From: Bacteroidales bacterium
Lineage (GTDB): Bacteria; Bacteroidota; Bacteroidia; Bacteroidales; F082
Direction of reading: 5' to 3'
Assembly: GCA_017616735.1 (NCBI GenBank)
Contig: JAFZXP010000019.1
Location: forward strand, 1-54,896
Length of the DNA stretch: 54,896 bases
A model generated the notes under the pieces. The model ran no database searches and was not told where the DNA came from. It worked only from the letters and a program-made list of their open reading frames with translations. This document shows positions 17,207 to 25,518 of the stretch, one piece after another. A program made the position numbers and the translations under genes. The first letter of the stretch is position 1; each line of letters opens with the position of its first letter.

Positions 17207-17259
17207 AAGAAATTTTGTCAAACAACAATAGAAAATCTGTAATTTTATAGCTTGAAATT

Positions 17260-18384
17260 TTGACCACTTTGAAACGGGTTATTGTATCGGTAATCAATGA
17301 CTTAGTGACCGACCAGCGTGTCAATAAGTCGTGCCTGACCTTGCAGAAGGCTGGCTTCGAGGTGTTATTGGTTGGGCGCCGGCAGCGCAAATCACCGCCC
17401 ATGGACGACCGCCCATATAAATCACACCGCATGAAGCTGCTGTTCGAAAAAGGCCCGCTTTTTTATGCCGAGTTCAATATCCGACTGTTTATTTTTTTAC
17501 TTTTCCATCGTTGCAACTGCTTGTTGTCCAACGATTTGGATACTCTGTTGCCAAACTTTTGGATTTCAAAGCTGAAAGGCGTCAAGCTGATTTACGACAG
17601 CCACGAGTACTTCACCGAAGTGCCTGAACTGGTCAGCCGACCCAAGGTGCAGCGCGTATGGAAGCGCATTGAGGGGTATGTTGTGCCGAAACTGCCCGAG
17701 ATGATAACCGTCTGTCAGTCGATCGCCGACCTTTTCCACGAAAAATACGGCGTCAAAGTGCACGTAATTCGCAACATCCCGATGCGAAAAATGTTGCCGG
17801 CTCCGGCTTCTCGCGAACAAGTTGGGCTCGACCCTCAAAAACACATTCTCGTGCTGCAAGGCTCAGGAATCAACATTCACCGCGGCTCGGAAGAATTGCT
17901 CGATGCTATGCAATATCTTGATGATTGTCAGTTGGTTATAATCGGCGGTGGAGATGTGCTGCCTATTTTGAAAGAGAAAGTGGCGGCCAACAATTGGGAC
18001 GATAGAGTGAAGTTTTTCCCACGCATGCCTTATCAGAAAATGATGGCTATCACCCAGCTGGCTGAGCTAGGTTTCACTCTCGACAAAGACACAAATCTGA
18101 ATTATCGGTTCAGTCTGCCCAACAAACTTTTCGACTATATTCAGGCAGGGGTGCCGATTATTGCCTCACATCTGACCGAAATTGAAAGAATCATAACTGC
18201 TTATAACATAGGCGCTTTTATTGATAATCACGATCCTCAGACCATTGCCGACACCATTAAAAATGCTTTAAATGACGAAAAGAAGTTGGCTGAATGGAAA
18301 AATAATCTTATATTTGCGGCGCAAGACCTCTGTTGGGAGAACGAAGAGGACGTCTTGCTGAAAATATATGAGAAATACGTCTGA
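17260..18384 (+). CDS. Glycosyltransferase, family 4-like (GT-B fold)
   Basis: 374 residues from TTG 17260. There is no ATG near the 5' end: an in-frame stop (TAG) lies at 17248-17250, leaving ATT 17257, TTG 17260 or TTG 17269 as starts. TTG 17269 gives the usual family opening (M)KRVIVSVINDLVTDQRVNK and is my second choice. The GT-B fold shows an acceptor domain with DSHEYFTEVPEL, a linker with VCQSIADLF, and a nucleotide-sugar domain with LVLQGSGINIHRGSEELLDAM, LVIIGGGD and LPNKLFDYIQAGVPIIAS (the family's E/N-x7-E region). It probably transfers a sugar from a nucleotide donor to a surface glycan; the substrate is unknown. It overlaps the next glycosyltransferase by 17 bp, so the two are co-translated. 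Confidence 0.85.
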   Translation: MTTLKRVIVSVINDLVTDQRVNKSCLTLQKAGFEVLLVGRRQRKSPPMDDRPYKSHRMKLLFEKGPLFYAEFNIRLFIFLLFHRCNCLLSNDLDTLLPNFWISKLKGVKLIYDSHEYFTEVPELVSRPKVQRVWKRIEGYVVPKLPEMITVCQSIADLFHEKYGVKVHVIRNIPMRKMLPAPASREQVGLDPQKHILVLQGSGINIHRGSEELLDAMQYLDDCQLVIIGGGDVLPILKEKVAANNWDDRVKFFPRMPYQKMMAITQLAELGFTLDKDTNLNYRFSLPNKLFDYIQAGVPIIASHLTEIERIITAYNIGAFIDNHDPQTIADTIKNALNDEKKLAEWKNNLIFAAQDLCWENEEDVLLKIYEKYV

Positions 18385-19498
18385 TAATCACATTCATATT
18401 GTTAGTTTTGACATTCCGTGCCCCGTCAACTACGGTGGCGTGATTGACGTGTTTTTCAAACTCAAGGCGCTTAACGAACGCGGTTTCAAGGTGCATTTTC
18501 ATTGCTTTGAGTACGGAGGCCGCGAGCGGAGCGAGCGGCTCGAGGCGTTGTGCGAATCAACAAATTATTACAAGCGCGACATGTCGTTTGTGAATTTTTT
18601 CAGCAAGAAGCCGTTTATCGTAATTTCAAGAAAATCAGACGATTTGATTCAAAATCTTCTGAAAGACGACTACCCGATAATACTCGAAGGGCTGCATTCG
18701 TGCAGCGTACTGCTCGACCCGCGGATGCAGGGTCGCAAGATTTTCGTGCGCACTCACAATGTGGAGCACGATTATTACCAAAATCTGGCTCAGACCGAGA
18801 AAAATCTGCGTAAAAAGCTGTTTTTGAAGTTTGAATCGCGCAAGCTGCGCAAATTTGAGTCGATATTGTCGAAAGCCACCGGAATTCTTGCAATATCCAA
18901 CAATGATTACGAGTATTTCAAGAAGCTTTACGACAATGTTTATCTGATTCCGGCTTATGCCGGTTTCGACAAGGTTAACGTGTCGGAGGGCAGGGGCGAT
19001 TATGTGCTTTACCACGGCAGCCTTGATGTTTCGGAAAACTACAACGCTGCGGAATTCCTGATCAATGAGGTGTTTAAAGGCACAGGCATCAAACTGAAGA
19101 TAGCTGGAATGAATCCGCCTCATCATCTGGTGAAACTTGTTGAAAATGAGCCAAATGTAGAGCTTGTTGAGAATCCTGAAGACGATGTTCTGCAAAACCT
19201 GATCCGCAACGCGCATATCAATATACTTGTCACCGCTCAGGCTACAGGTTTGAAACTGAAACTGTTGAACGCTCTGTTCAATGGCCGTTATTGTGTCGTT
19301 AACGATAAAATGGTTGAAGGATTGGATGTCGACAATTTGTGCGTGGTGGCCAACACTGCAGACGAAATAAGGTCAGCTGTTGCCGACCTTATGTCTAAAA
19401 CCTTCGACCTGGAGCAGATAGCTCAACGCAAGAGTAGGATGGAAGAGTTCTACAGTTCTTCGCGTACCACCGACTGTCTGGTTGAGCTACTTGGCTGA
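18368..19498 (+). CDS. Glycosyltransferase (GT-B fold), second of a pair
   Basis: 376 residues. The start lies inside the end of the previous gene (17-bp overlap). GT-B features include VSFDIPCPVNYGGVIDVFFK near the N-terminus (Gly-rich acceptor loop), FVRTHNVEHDYYQNLAQ, a DYVLYHGSLDVSENYNAAEFL start of the donor domain, and LKLKLLNALFNGRYCVV. This combination is typical of Bacteroidetes cell-surface glycan glycosyltransferases. Donor and acceptor are unknown. Residues ~51-57 (GRERSER) are encoded by a GC-rich palindromic stretch (18519-18539) that contains CGAGCGGAGCGAG. The 3' end overlaps convergent ftsE by 12 bp. Confidence 0.82.
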   Translation: MRNTSDNHIHIVSFDIPCPVNYGGVIDVFFKLKALNERGFKVHFHCFEYGGRERSERLEALCESTNYYKRDMSFVNFFSKKPFIVISRKSDDLIQNLLKDDYPIILEGLHSCSVLLDPRMQGRKIFVRTHNVEHDYYQNLAQTEKNLRKKLFLKFESRKLRKFESILSKATGILAISNNDYEYFKKLYDNVYLIPAYAGFDKVNVSEGRGDYVLYHGSLDVSENYNAAEFLINEVFKGTGIKLKIAGMNPPHHLVKLVENEPNVELVENPEDDVLQNLIRNAHINILVTAQATGLKLKLLNALFNGRYCVVNDKMVEGLDVDNLCVVANTADEIRSAVADLMSKTFDLEQIAQRKSRMEEFYSSSRTTDCLVELLG

Positions 19499-20158
19499 TT
19501 CGGTAATCTTGCCGTCAGCGCAGCTAATCACGCGCGAAGGATATTTCAAAATCAGATTATAGTTGTGAGTGGCCATCAAAATGGTGGTCTTGTTGTTGCG
19601 TATTTTCATCAGAAGCTTCATGATGTCGTTGGTGGTCTCTGGGTCGAGGTTGCCGGTAGGCTCGTCTGCCAAAATGACACTCGGGCTGTTTAACAGGGCT
19701 CGCGCAATGGCAACGCTTTGTTGCTCACCGCCCGACAGCTGATGAGGCATTGATTTTCTCTTGCCCTGCAGCCCAACCAACTGTAGCACCTCGTCAATGC
19801 GTCGGTTGATGCCGCTGTCTTCCTCCCAGCCTGTGGCTTTGAGCACAAACGACAGGTTTTGCTCCACATTGCGGTCGTACAACAATTGGAAATCCTGAAA
19901 AACTATACCTATTTTGCGTCTCAACATGGGGATGTCTTTGCGTTTCAAATCGTTGAGGTTGAAGCCCGCGATGTTGAAATCGCCGTCTTTGGCCGGCAAA
20001 TCGGCATACAAGGTTTTTAACAACGACGATTTCCCCGAGCCGCTACGGCCAATCAAATACACAAATTCGCCTTCACCGATTTCTAGATTTATATCTTTGA
20101 TTATCTGGCGCTCGTGTTGAAAAACACTGCCGTTCTTGATTGATATTACGCTGCTCAT
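19487..20158 (-). CDS. ftsE: FtsE-like ABC transporter ATPase
   Basis: 223 residues. It has a complete ABC ATPase: Walker [10 protein letters not shown] (37-45), Q-loop [11 protein letters not shown], signature LSGGEQQ, Walker [13 protein letters not shown] and H-loop ATHNYNL. Length, the FQLL segment and MATHNYNLI place it with FtsE, which pairs with the membrane protein FtsX to control peptidoglycan hydrolases at the division site. No ftsX lies next to it here. It is 12 bp downstream of the TPM-domain gene. The related LolD/MacB-type ATPases are the main alternative. Confidence 0.8.
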   Translation of the reverse strand: MSSVISIKNGSVFQHERQIIKDINLEIGEGEFVYLIGRSGSGKSSLLKTLYADLPAKDGDFNIAGFNLNDLKRKDIPMLRRKIGIVFQDFQLLYDRNVEQNLSFVLKATGWEEDSGINRRIDEVLQLVGLQGKRKSMPHQLSGGEQQSVAIARALLNSPSVILADEPTGNLDPETTNDIMKLLMKIRNNKTTILMATHNYNLILKYPSRVISCADGKITESAK

Positions 20159-20170
20159 GATGTTGTGTTT

Positions 20171-21019
20171 TTACCATTTTGATGATCCGCCGCCACCACC
20201 GAAGTGACCGCCGCCAAAGCCTCCAAAGCCTCCGAAGCCACCCGAGCCGCCCCACGAGCCACCGCCAGAGCCGCCCCACGAGCTGCCACCGCTTCTGCCG
20301 CCATGTCCGTTGCCAGACAAAAGTATGCCCCATAACAGGCCTCTCCAGAAACTGCCGTTGCCTGAGCCGCCTTTGCCGTTTTTGCCTTTGCCTGATGCGG
20401 TAAGCAAGACAAGCAAAAAGGCTATGAAACACAGTCCGACCAACATCCCTAATACCTCGTCGCCATCGTCGCCTTTGGCATACCGGTCGCTTTTGTAAGC
20501 GCCCGAAGCCAGTCCGATAATGGCATCGACGGCATTGTTGATACCTCTGTAATAATCGCCTTCCTTGAAGGCCGGAATCATTTCCTTGGTGCGGATGCCG
20601 TAGTTAACCGCATCGGTTATGTAAGGCTCCATGCCGTAGCCCACCTGAATGGAAACATCGCCAAGCTCGTCGGCGGTTTTGGGCTTCACAAGTATTACCA
20701 CGCCGTTATTGTTCTTGGTGCCCACGCCCCATTTCTCGCCAATCTGATAGGCGAAATCGTCGGATGTGGTGCCGTCAAGGCTTGTGACCGTTACCACGCA
20801 AATCTGTGTGGAGGTGCTGTCACTATAGGCTACAAGTTTGTGCTCCAACGCGCGCTCCTGCTTGTCGGTCAATATGTTGGCGAAATCATTGACCAAACGT
20901 GGCGGGTTGGGCTTGGCAGGAATTTTCTGCGCAAATCCGATGTCGGCAAATAACAATAAACCCATTAGGATAAGGCAGGCCTTGTCCCAACGGGTTGTCT
21001 TATGTTTTGTCATCATCAT
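20171..21019 (-). CDS. TPM-domain membrane protein with Gly-rich tail
   Basis: 282 residues. The signal peptide is MMMTKHKTTRWDKACLILMGLLLFADIGFAQ (three ATGs in a row; the first overlaps the lemA stop as TAATG). The TPM (DUF477/YgcG-like) domain spans ~38-165: RLVNDFANILTD, TQICVVTVTSLDG, WGVGTKNNNGVVILV and IQVGYGMEPYITD. One transmembrane segment (GMLVGLCFIAFLLVLLTA) follows, then a Ser/Gly/Trp/Phe-rich tail ending FGGGGGSSKW. The family is thought to work at the envelope, commonly with LemA, as in this operon (lemA first). The exact role is unsettled. Confidence 0.87.
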   Translation of the reverse strand: MMMTKHKTTRWDKACLILMGLLLFADIGFAQKIPAKPNPPRLVNDFANILTDKQERALEHKLVAYSDSTSTQICVVTVTSLDGTTSDDFAYQIGEKWGVGTKNNNGVVILVKPKTADELGDVSIQVGYGMEPYITDAVNYGIRTKEMIPAFKEGDYYRGINNAVDAIIGLASGAYKSDRYAKGDDGDEVLGMLVGLCFIAFLLVLLTASGKGKNGKGGSGNGSFWRGLLWGILLSGNGHGGRSGGSSWGGSGGGSWGGSGGFGGFGGFGGGHFGGGGGSSKW

Positions 21020-21612
21020 TAGAATTCAACTTTTGGTGCTGTTTCAGCTCCGGCTTGTGCTTTGAAGTATCCGACTTTCTCAAAGTCGAACATGCCGGCG
21101 ATGATGTTGCGAGGGAACATTCTGATGTACTGGTTGTATTCCATTGCTCTCTCGTTGAATTTCTGACGTTCAACCGTGATGCGGTTTTCGGTGCCTTCAA
21201 GTTGCGACTGCAGAGCCATGAAGTTTTCGTTGGCTTTCAGGTCGGGGTAACGCTCAATCGACACAAGAAGTCTTGACAATGCTCCTGACAGCTGATCCTG
21301 AGCTTCCTGGAACTGTGCCAGTTGTTCCGGGGTGATGTTGCTTGGGTCGATGGTGACGCTTGTAGCCTTTGAACGAGCTTCGATGACGGCCGTCAGTGTG
21401 CTTTGCTCGTGCTCGGCATAGCCTTTCACGGTTGCCACAAGGTTAGGAATGAGGTCGGCACGACGCTGGTAGACGTTCTCCACCTGAGCCCACTGTGCCT
21501 GAACGGCTTCCTGTTTCTTGACCATATTGTTGAATCCTGATTTGAACCAGAGATAAACAGCCAAAACGACTACAACAATGATTACGATTGTGATGATGCT
21601 TTTCTTTTTCAT
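21019..21612 (-). CDS. lemA: LemA family protein
   Basis: 197 residues. An N-terminal transmembrane helix (IITIVIIVVVVLAVYLWF) is followed by the conserved LemA helical domain: NNMVKKQEAVQAQWAQVENVYQRRADLIPNLV, VKGYAEHEQ, and RYPDLKANENFM...LEGTENRITVERQKFNE. The end of the domain has YNQYIRMFPRN. The topology is one N-terminal membrane anchor with the bulk outside the cytosol. It is coupled to the TPM gene by a 1-bp overlap; this pair is common across bacteria and is thought to act in envelope maintenance. Confidence 0.93.
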   Translation of the reverse strand: MKKKSIITIVIIVVVVLAVYLWFKSGFNNMVKKQEAVQAQWAQVENVYQRRADLIPNLVATVKGYAEHEQSTLTAVIEARSKATSVTIDPSNITPEQLAQFQEAQDQLSGALSRLLVSIERYPDLKANENFMALQSQLEGTENRITVERQKFNERAMEYNQYIRMFPRNIIAGMFDFEKVGYFKAQAGAETAPKVEF

Positions 21613-21642
21613 TTGTTTATAATTTAGATTAATACCTATTTT

Positions 21643-21670
21643 GTCATTCCGAGCTTGTCGAGGAATCTCA
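21643..21670. repeat. Dispersed palindromic repeat, short copy between htpG and lemA
   Basis: GTCATTCCGAGCTTGTCGAG followed by GAATCTCA. It shares both ends (GTCATTCCGA and GAGGAATCTC) with the copy in murB but has a shorter centre. It lies between the htpG stop and the lemA start. Confidence 0.65.
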
Positions 21671-23569
21671 TCCTATTTTATTGAAGTTCCTTGCAATAAA
21701 CTCACTCAATTCTTTGCCTTTCAATAAGTTCTTCGACAATCTAGCGAGGTCGTACAGCTGGCTGACCACGGCTTTGCGTTCATCTTCAGGCTTATCCATC
21801 AAAGTGGCGATGGCGGCGTTGTTGGTGTTGAGCATCAGGGTGTAGTTGTCAGGCATGTCGCCCCACATCGGCATTCCGCCCATCTGATTCATCTCCTTGT
21901 AACGGCGCATCCACTCGTTTTGAATGATCTCGACAGGAGCCTCAGTCTCGTCCAAGGTGCTGAACTCCACGTTGAAATGCGTCTTGTCGATGATGTCTTC
22001 AAAGGCCTTCTTCACCTCTTCCTTCTGCTTGTCGTCGAGCTTTGATTCCTTCTTAACATCCTCTTTTTCAATGAGTTTGTCGATGGTGTTCGAGTCGACG
22101 CGGGCAAACGAAGTGTGCTCAAACTTCTGCTCAAAGGTGCTGATGAAGTGCGAGTCGAGCATTCCGTCGAGCATCAACACATTGTAGCCGTGCTCCTTGG
22201 CCTTCTCAATGTTGGTGTACTGCTCATCGAGATTTGTCGCGTACAAATATACAACGTTTCCGTCTTTGTTTTTCTGATTTTCCTCAATTAATTTTTTGTA
22301 TTCCTCTATGGTGTAATACTTCCCGTCGGTGTCTTTGAAAAGCATGAATTTTTCGGCTCTTTCGAAGAATTTCGGGTCGGCTATCATACCGTAGACGATG
22401 AAAATCTTGATGTCGTCCCATTTCTTTTCGTAGTCTTCGCGGTCTTTCTTGAACAGTTCCTCAAGTTTTTCGGCCACTTTCTTAGTGATATAGCTTGAGA
22501 TTTTCTTCACGTTCTGGTCGTTTTGCAGGAACGAACGGCTCACGTTCAACGGGATGTCGGGCGAGTCGATAACGCCGTGCAACAGGCTCAAAAAGTCTGG
22601 CAAAATGCCTTCGACAGAATCGGTCACGAACACCTCGTTGCAATAAAGCTGAATCTTGTTGCGCTGGAACTCGTAACGGTTCGAAATCTTAGGGAAATAA
22701 AGTATTCCCGTGAGGTTGAACGGGTAGTCGACATTCAGATGGATGTGGAACATCGGCTCGGTGAAGTTCATCGGGTAGAGAGTGTGATAAAACTCGTTGT
22801 ATTCCTTGTCTTCGATAGTCGATGGGGCTTTTTTCCAAAGCGGAGCCACATCGTTGATAATCCAAGGTTTTTCAACCTCTTTTGTTTTTGGCTTGCCGTC
22901 TTTGTCGGTTTCGCCTTCGATAGGTTCCTGCACTTTTTTCGTTCCAAATTGAATCGGCACCGACATGAATTTGCAGTATTTGTTGAGCAACTCACGAATC
23001 TTGCTTTCTTCCAAGAAGTCGGCGCAATCGTCTGAAATATAAAGAATTACGTCGGTTCCGCGGTTGCCTTTGGCGATAGGGTTCATGGTGTACTCAGGCG
23101 AGCCGTCGCACTCCCAGATGACGCCTTTTTCGTCGGCGCCTTGAGTGTAAGACTTGGTAATCAGTGACACTTTCGACGATACCATAAATGCTGAGTAGAA
23201 ACCGAGGCCGAAATGACCGATGATGTTGGCAGCCTCAGCCTCGCTGTTGGTCTTGAATTTCTCCACAAACTCAGTAGCACCCGAAAAAGCTATCTGGTTG
23301 ATGTATTTGTCAACTTCGGCTTCTGTCATGCCGATACCGTTATCGCGAACTGTGATGGTCTTTTTCTTCTTATCAACCTCAACTTTGATGGTCAAATCGC
23401 CCAGTTCGCCGCTGAATTCGCCAGCAGATGCTAAGGTTTTCAGCTTTTGCGTCGCATCGACAGCATTACTGATTATCTCACGCAAAAAAATCTCGTTTTC
23501 CGAGTATAAAAACTTCTTGATTACCGGAAAAATGTTTTCCGTTTTTACTCCAATTGATCCGTTACTCAT
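21668..23569 (-). CDS. htpG: Molecular chaperone HtpG (Hsp90)
   Basis: 633 residues, normal HtpG length. The N-terminal GHKL ATPase motifs are present: EIFLREIISNAVDATQKL, DNGIGMTEAEV and IGHFGLGFYSAFMVS. The middle domain has YNEFYHTLYPMNF and the catalytic-loop region IPLNVSRSFLQND. The C-terminal dimerisation region includes PDNYTLMLNTNNAAI, LYDLARLSKNLL and ends FIARNFNKIG. It is an ATP-dependent cytosolic chaperone. The upstream region carries an unusual promoter-like element (23609-23649) shared with grpE. Confidence 0.97.
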   Translation of the reverse strand: MSNGSIGVKTENIFPVIKKFLYSENEIFLREIISNAVDATQKLKTLASAGEFSGELGDLTIKVEVDKKKKTITVRDNGIGMTEAEVDKYINQIAFSGATEFVEKFKTNSEAEAANIIGHFGLGFYSAFMVSSKVSLITKSYTQGADEKGVIWECDGSPEYTMNPIAKGNRGTDVILYISDDCADFLEESKIRELLNKYCKFMSVPIQFGTKKVQEPIEGETDKDGKPKTKEVEKPWIINDVAPLWKKAPSTIEDKEYNEFYHTLYPMNFTEPMFHIHLNVDYPFNLTGILYFPKISNRYEFQRNKIQLYCNEVFVTDSVEGILPDFLSLLHGVIDSPDIPLNVSRSFLQNDQNVKKISSYITKKVAEKLEELFKKDREDYEKKWDDIKIFIVYGMIADPKFFERAEKFMLFKDTDGKYYTIEEYKKLIEENQKNKDGNVVYLYATNLDEQYTNIEKAKEHGYNVLMLDGMLDSHFISTFEQKFEHTSFARVDSNTIDKLIEKEDVKKESKLDDKQKEEVKKAFEDIIDKTHFNVEFSTLDETEAPVEIIQNEWMRRYKEMNQMGGMPMWGDMPDNYTLMLNTNNAAIATLMDKPEDERKAVVSQLYDLARLSKNLLKGKELSEFIARNFNKIG

Positions 23570-23608
23570 ATCATTTTATATTTTAATATTCTTTTTTTTT
23601 CTGAAATT

Positions 23609-23649
23609 ATCAATTTTTATGCCAAAATTATTGTACTGACAAATTGTCA
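23609..23649 (-). promoter_or_regulatory. Sigma-54-like promoter and inverted repeat upstream of htpG
   Basis: On the minus strand, TTTGGCATAAAAATTGAT (23609-23626) has the GG...GA spacing of a -24/-12 promoter (consensus TGGCACG-N4-TTGC, here ending TTGA). Just upstream is a perfect inverted repeat TGACA-AAT-TGTCA (23637-23649). The same TTTGGCA-N5-WTTGAT arrangement precedes grpE. It lies about 40 bp before the htpG ATG. Confidence 0.5.
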
Positions 23650-23657
23650 ATTTTTTG

Positions 23658-23665
23658 TATTTTTG
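23658..23665 (+). promoter_or_regulatory. -7 element upstream of the methyltransferase pseudogene
   Basis: TATTTTTG followed by C matches TAnnTTTG, 14 bp before the ATG at 23680. The -33 region is poor (TTG at 23631, 24 bp away). Confidence 0.4.
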
Positions 23666-23679
23666 CAAAAAAGAAAAAC

Positions 23680-24864
23680 ATGGAAAAATTCTTCGAGAAA
23701 CTCGATTCGGCACTCAAAAATAACTCATTTGTTAAAATGACGTTGTCCAAGCCTGTGGTTAAAAACGATGAGTTGCGGAATTTGTATATTAAGCCTATCT
23801 TGTTGAAAAACAATAAGAATGTATCAGTTTACATATCGTTTCGAGCGCCGTGACGAGACGAAGAATTTTACTGCCAGCCAGATGATGGAGCAGGTTAGGA
23901 GCATGGTTCCCGAAAAGTTTCAGAATGTGTCGCTTTTCACTATTTCGGAAGATGTGACACTGCTTGTCAGCAAGAAAGGCAAGCCCACTCTGATGTGCAA
24001 GGCGGTCAAGGAGCAGCGTGAGCAGGATCTGAGCCACGATCACGAGAAACAGCGTCTTATCGACCCTACCAAGCCATGGTGGTTTTTGCTTGGCTTGACC
24101 TCGCGCGACGGCAAGGTGTTGGCCGACATGCAGCACAAGTTCAAGCAGATTTGCAAATATGTGGAAATCGTCGACGGCGTGATGCGTCAGACCAAGTTCG
24201 ACAACGAGATTCATATCGCCGACATGGGGGCAGGGAAGGGGTACTTAACTTTTGCGCTTTATGAATATCTCACAACTCATTACGACAAGAAAATAGTGAT
24301 GGAAGGAGTGGAGATTCGTCCGGAATTAGTGGTGAAAATCAATGATATAATTGAAAAATGTAAAGACACACGGCAGTGCGTCTCAACAATTCATTTCGTG
24401 CAGAATTCCATCGAGGAATACAAACCATCAAATCTCGATGTCCTCATCGCACTTCATGCCTGCGACACCGCCACCGACGACGCTATACTATATTAAAAGG
24501 TATACGCAACAATGCCAAATTGATAATCTGCGCGCCATGTTGCCACAAGCAGGTCCGTCGTGAGATGGAGAAATCCGGCAAGACTGATTCTATTACGAAA
24601 TACGGCATCTTCCTTGAGCGTCAGGCAGTGATGATTACCGACGCCGTCCGTGCCCTCGTCCTCGAATATTGCGGCTACAAAACCCAAGTGATGGAGTTCA
24701 TCGAAATCGACAACACCCCTAAAAACGTGCTTCTGGTTGGCAGAAAATCCGACAAACCTGTTGATAAAGAAGCAATTGCATCACAAATCCGCGCCCTTCT
24801 CGACCAATATGGCATAGGGGAGCACTATCTGTGGAGCAAGATGTGGCGGAATGTGAAGTATTGA
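23680..24864 (+). pseudogene. SAM-dependent methyltransferase, broken by two frameshifts
   Basis: Three overlapping reading-frame pieces together give one ~394-residue protein: MEKFFEKLDSALKNN... (23680 to ~23833), then FTYRFERRDETKNF... through ADMGAGKGYLTFALYEYL (glycine-rich SAM motif, ~24218-24270) to HACDTATDDAIL (~24490), then KGIRNNAKLIICAPCCHKQV... to the stop at 24864. The first break lies near 23823-23833, where one extra base fits. The second is explained exactly by a 5-bp tandem duplication of CTATA at ~24484-24493; removing it joins DAIL to KGIRNN. The two changes add up to a multiple of three. ACCCHKQ is typical of class I methyltransferases of the GSTCD/Methyltransf_32 type. 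This is either a real pseudogene or assembly/sequencing error; without the breaks the gene would be complete. Confidence 0.75.
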
Positions 24865-24899
24865 TATCTCTTCCTCTGAAATGTTGTTTTTTAACATTT

Positions 24900-24917
24900 T
24901 GTGCGTTTTTCCGCACA
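24900..24917 (+). terminator. Hairpin after the methyltransferase pseudogene
   Basis: TGTGCG-tttttc-CGCACA forms a 6-bp stem; it is flanked by AATGTT/AACATT just upstream. The following bases are A/T-rich but not a clean T-run, so this may be a weak terminator only. Confidence 0.35.
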
Positions 24918-24985
24918 TTGTGTTAAAAATTGTTAAAAATCGCAAAAAAGTCGTTTGTGATGGCTCTCCGTTTTGTTTTTAATAG

Positions 24986-24993
24986 TAACTTTG
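24986..24993 (+). promoter_or_regulatory. -7 element upstream of the DUF5618-like gene
   Basis: TAACTTTG followed by CAGC matches TAnnTTTG, 40 bp before the ATG at 25034. No -33 TTTG is found at the usual spacing. Confidence 0.45.
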
Positions 24994-25033
24994 CAGCGAA
25001 ATAGTTTTATTAACGAATTGAAAATTAGTATTT

Positions 25034-25426
25034 ATGAAGAAAAAAGACCCTATTGCAGAGGCAAGGCGCTATGTGGAGAACGCCCACAAGACTTTGAACG
25101 AAAACGGTGAACTTGATGTCGAGACAAGAGTTTATCAAGATGAGAAATATGTGCGTGCCGCAGGAAATTATCTGTGGCTTGGGGTACTTATGGCCCTTGA
25201 TGCAGTTTTTCATGTGAGAGCTGACCGCCGGACACGTGTGGATATCAAGGATTATCAAGAGGCGGTAAGTAAGCGGGACAAGAAATTACTGGGTTTGGTT
25301 AATAGCGGTTACGAGACATTGCATCTGTCGATGACTTATGATGGCAATCATTCGAAAGATGTCAGTGATGCGGGTTTCCGTCTGGCAAATAATATAATCG
25401 ACCGCTGCGAAATGATGCTTGCGTGA
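25034..25426 (+). CDS. Small helical protein, DUF5618-like
   Basis: 130 residues, mostly helical and charged, with no signal peptide. Features: DPIAEARRYVENAHKTL at the N-terminus, YVRAAGNYLWLGVLMALDAVF in the middle, and a second half with YQEAVSKRDKKLLGLVNSGYETLHLSMTYDGN. This resembles small Bacteroidetes proteins annotated DUF5618, whose fold is a helical bundle of unknown role. I recall the family by pattern only. It is a stand-alone gene with its own -7 element and precedes the ilvE promoter. Confidence 0.7.
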   Translation: MKKKDPIAEARRYVENAHKTLNENGELDVETRVYQDEKYVRAAGNYLWLGVLMALDAVFHVRADRRTRVDIKDYQEAVSKRDKKLLGLVNSGYETLHLSMTYDGNHSKDVSDAGFRLANNIIDRCEMMLA

Positions 25427-25439
25427 AAAAAATAATATT

Positions 25440-25471
25440 TTTGTGTCGCATCATAAAATTTTGTATCTTTG
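25440..25471 (+). promoter_or_regulatory. Bacteroidetes promoter of ilvE
   Basis: -33 TTTG (25440-25443) and -7 TATCTTTG (25464-25471) are separated by 20 bp, a textbook match. The ATG of ilvE lies 47 bp downstream. Confidence 0.75.
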
Positions 25472-25518
25472 CAATCCAGGAAAACGACAAAAAATATTAA
25501 CATCAAATAAAAAATATC

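Noticed and set aside
20073-20432. Arg/Trp-rich and Ala-rich frames overlapping the Gly-rich tail of the TPM protein
   Set aside because: They are low-complexity shadows of the GGS/GGF codons in the real gene.
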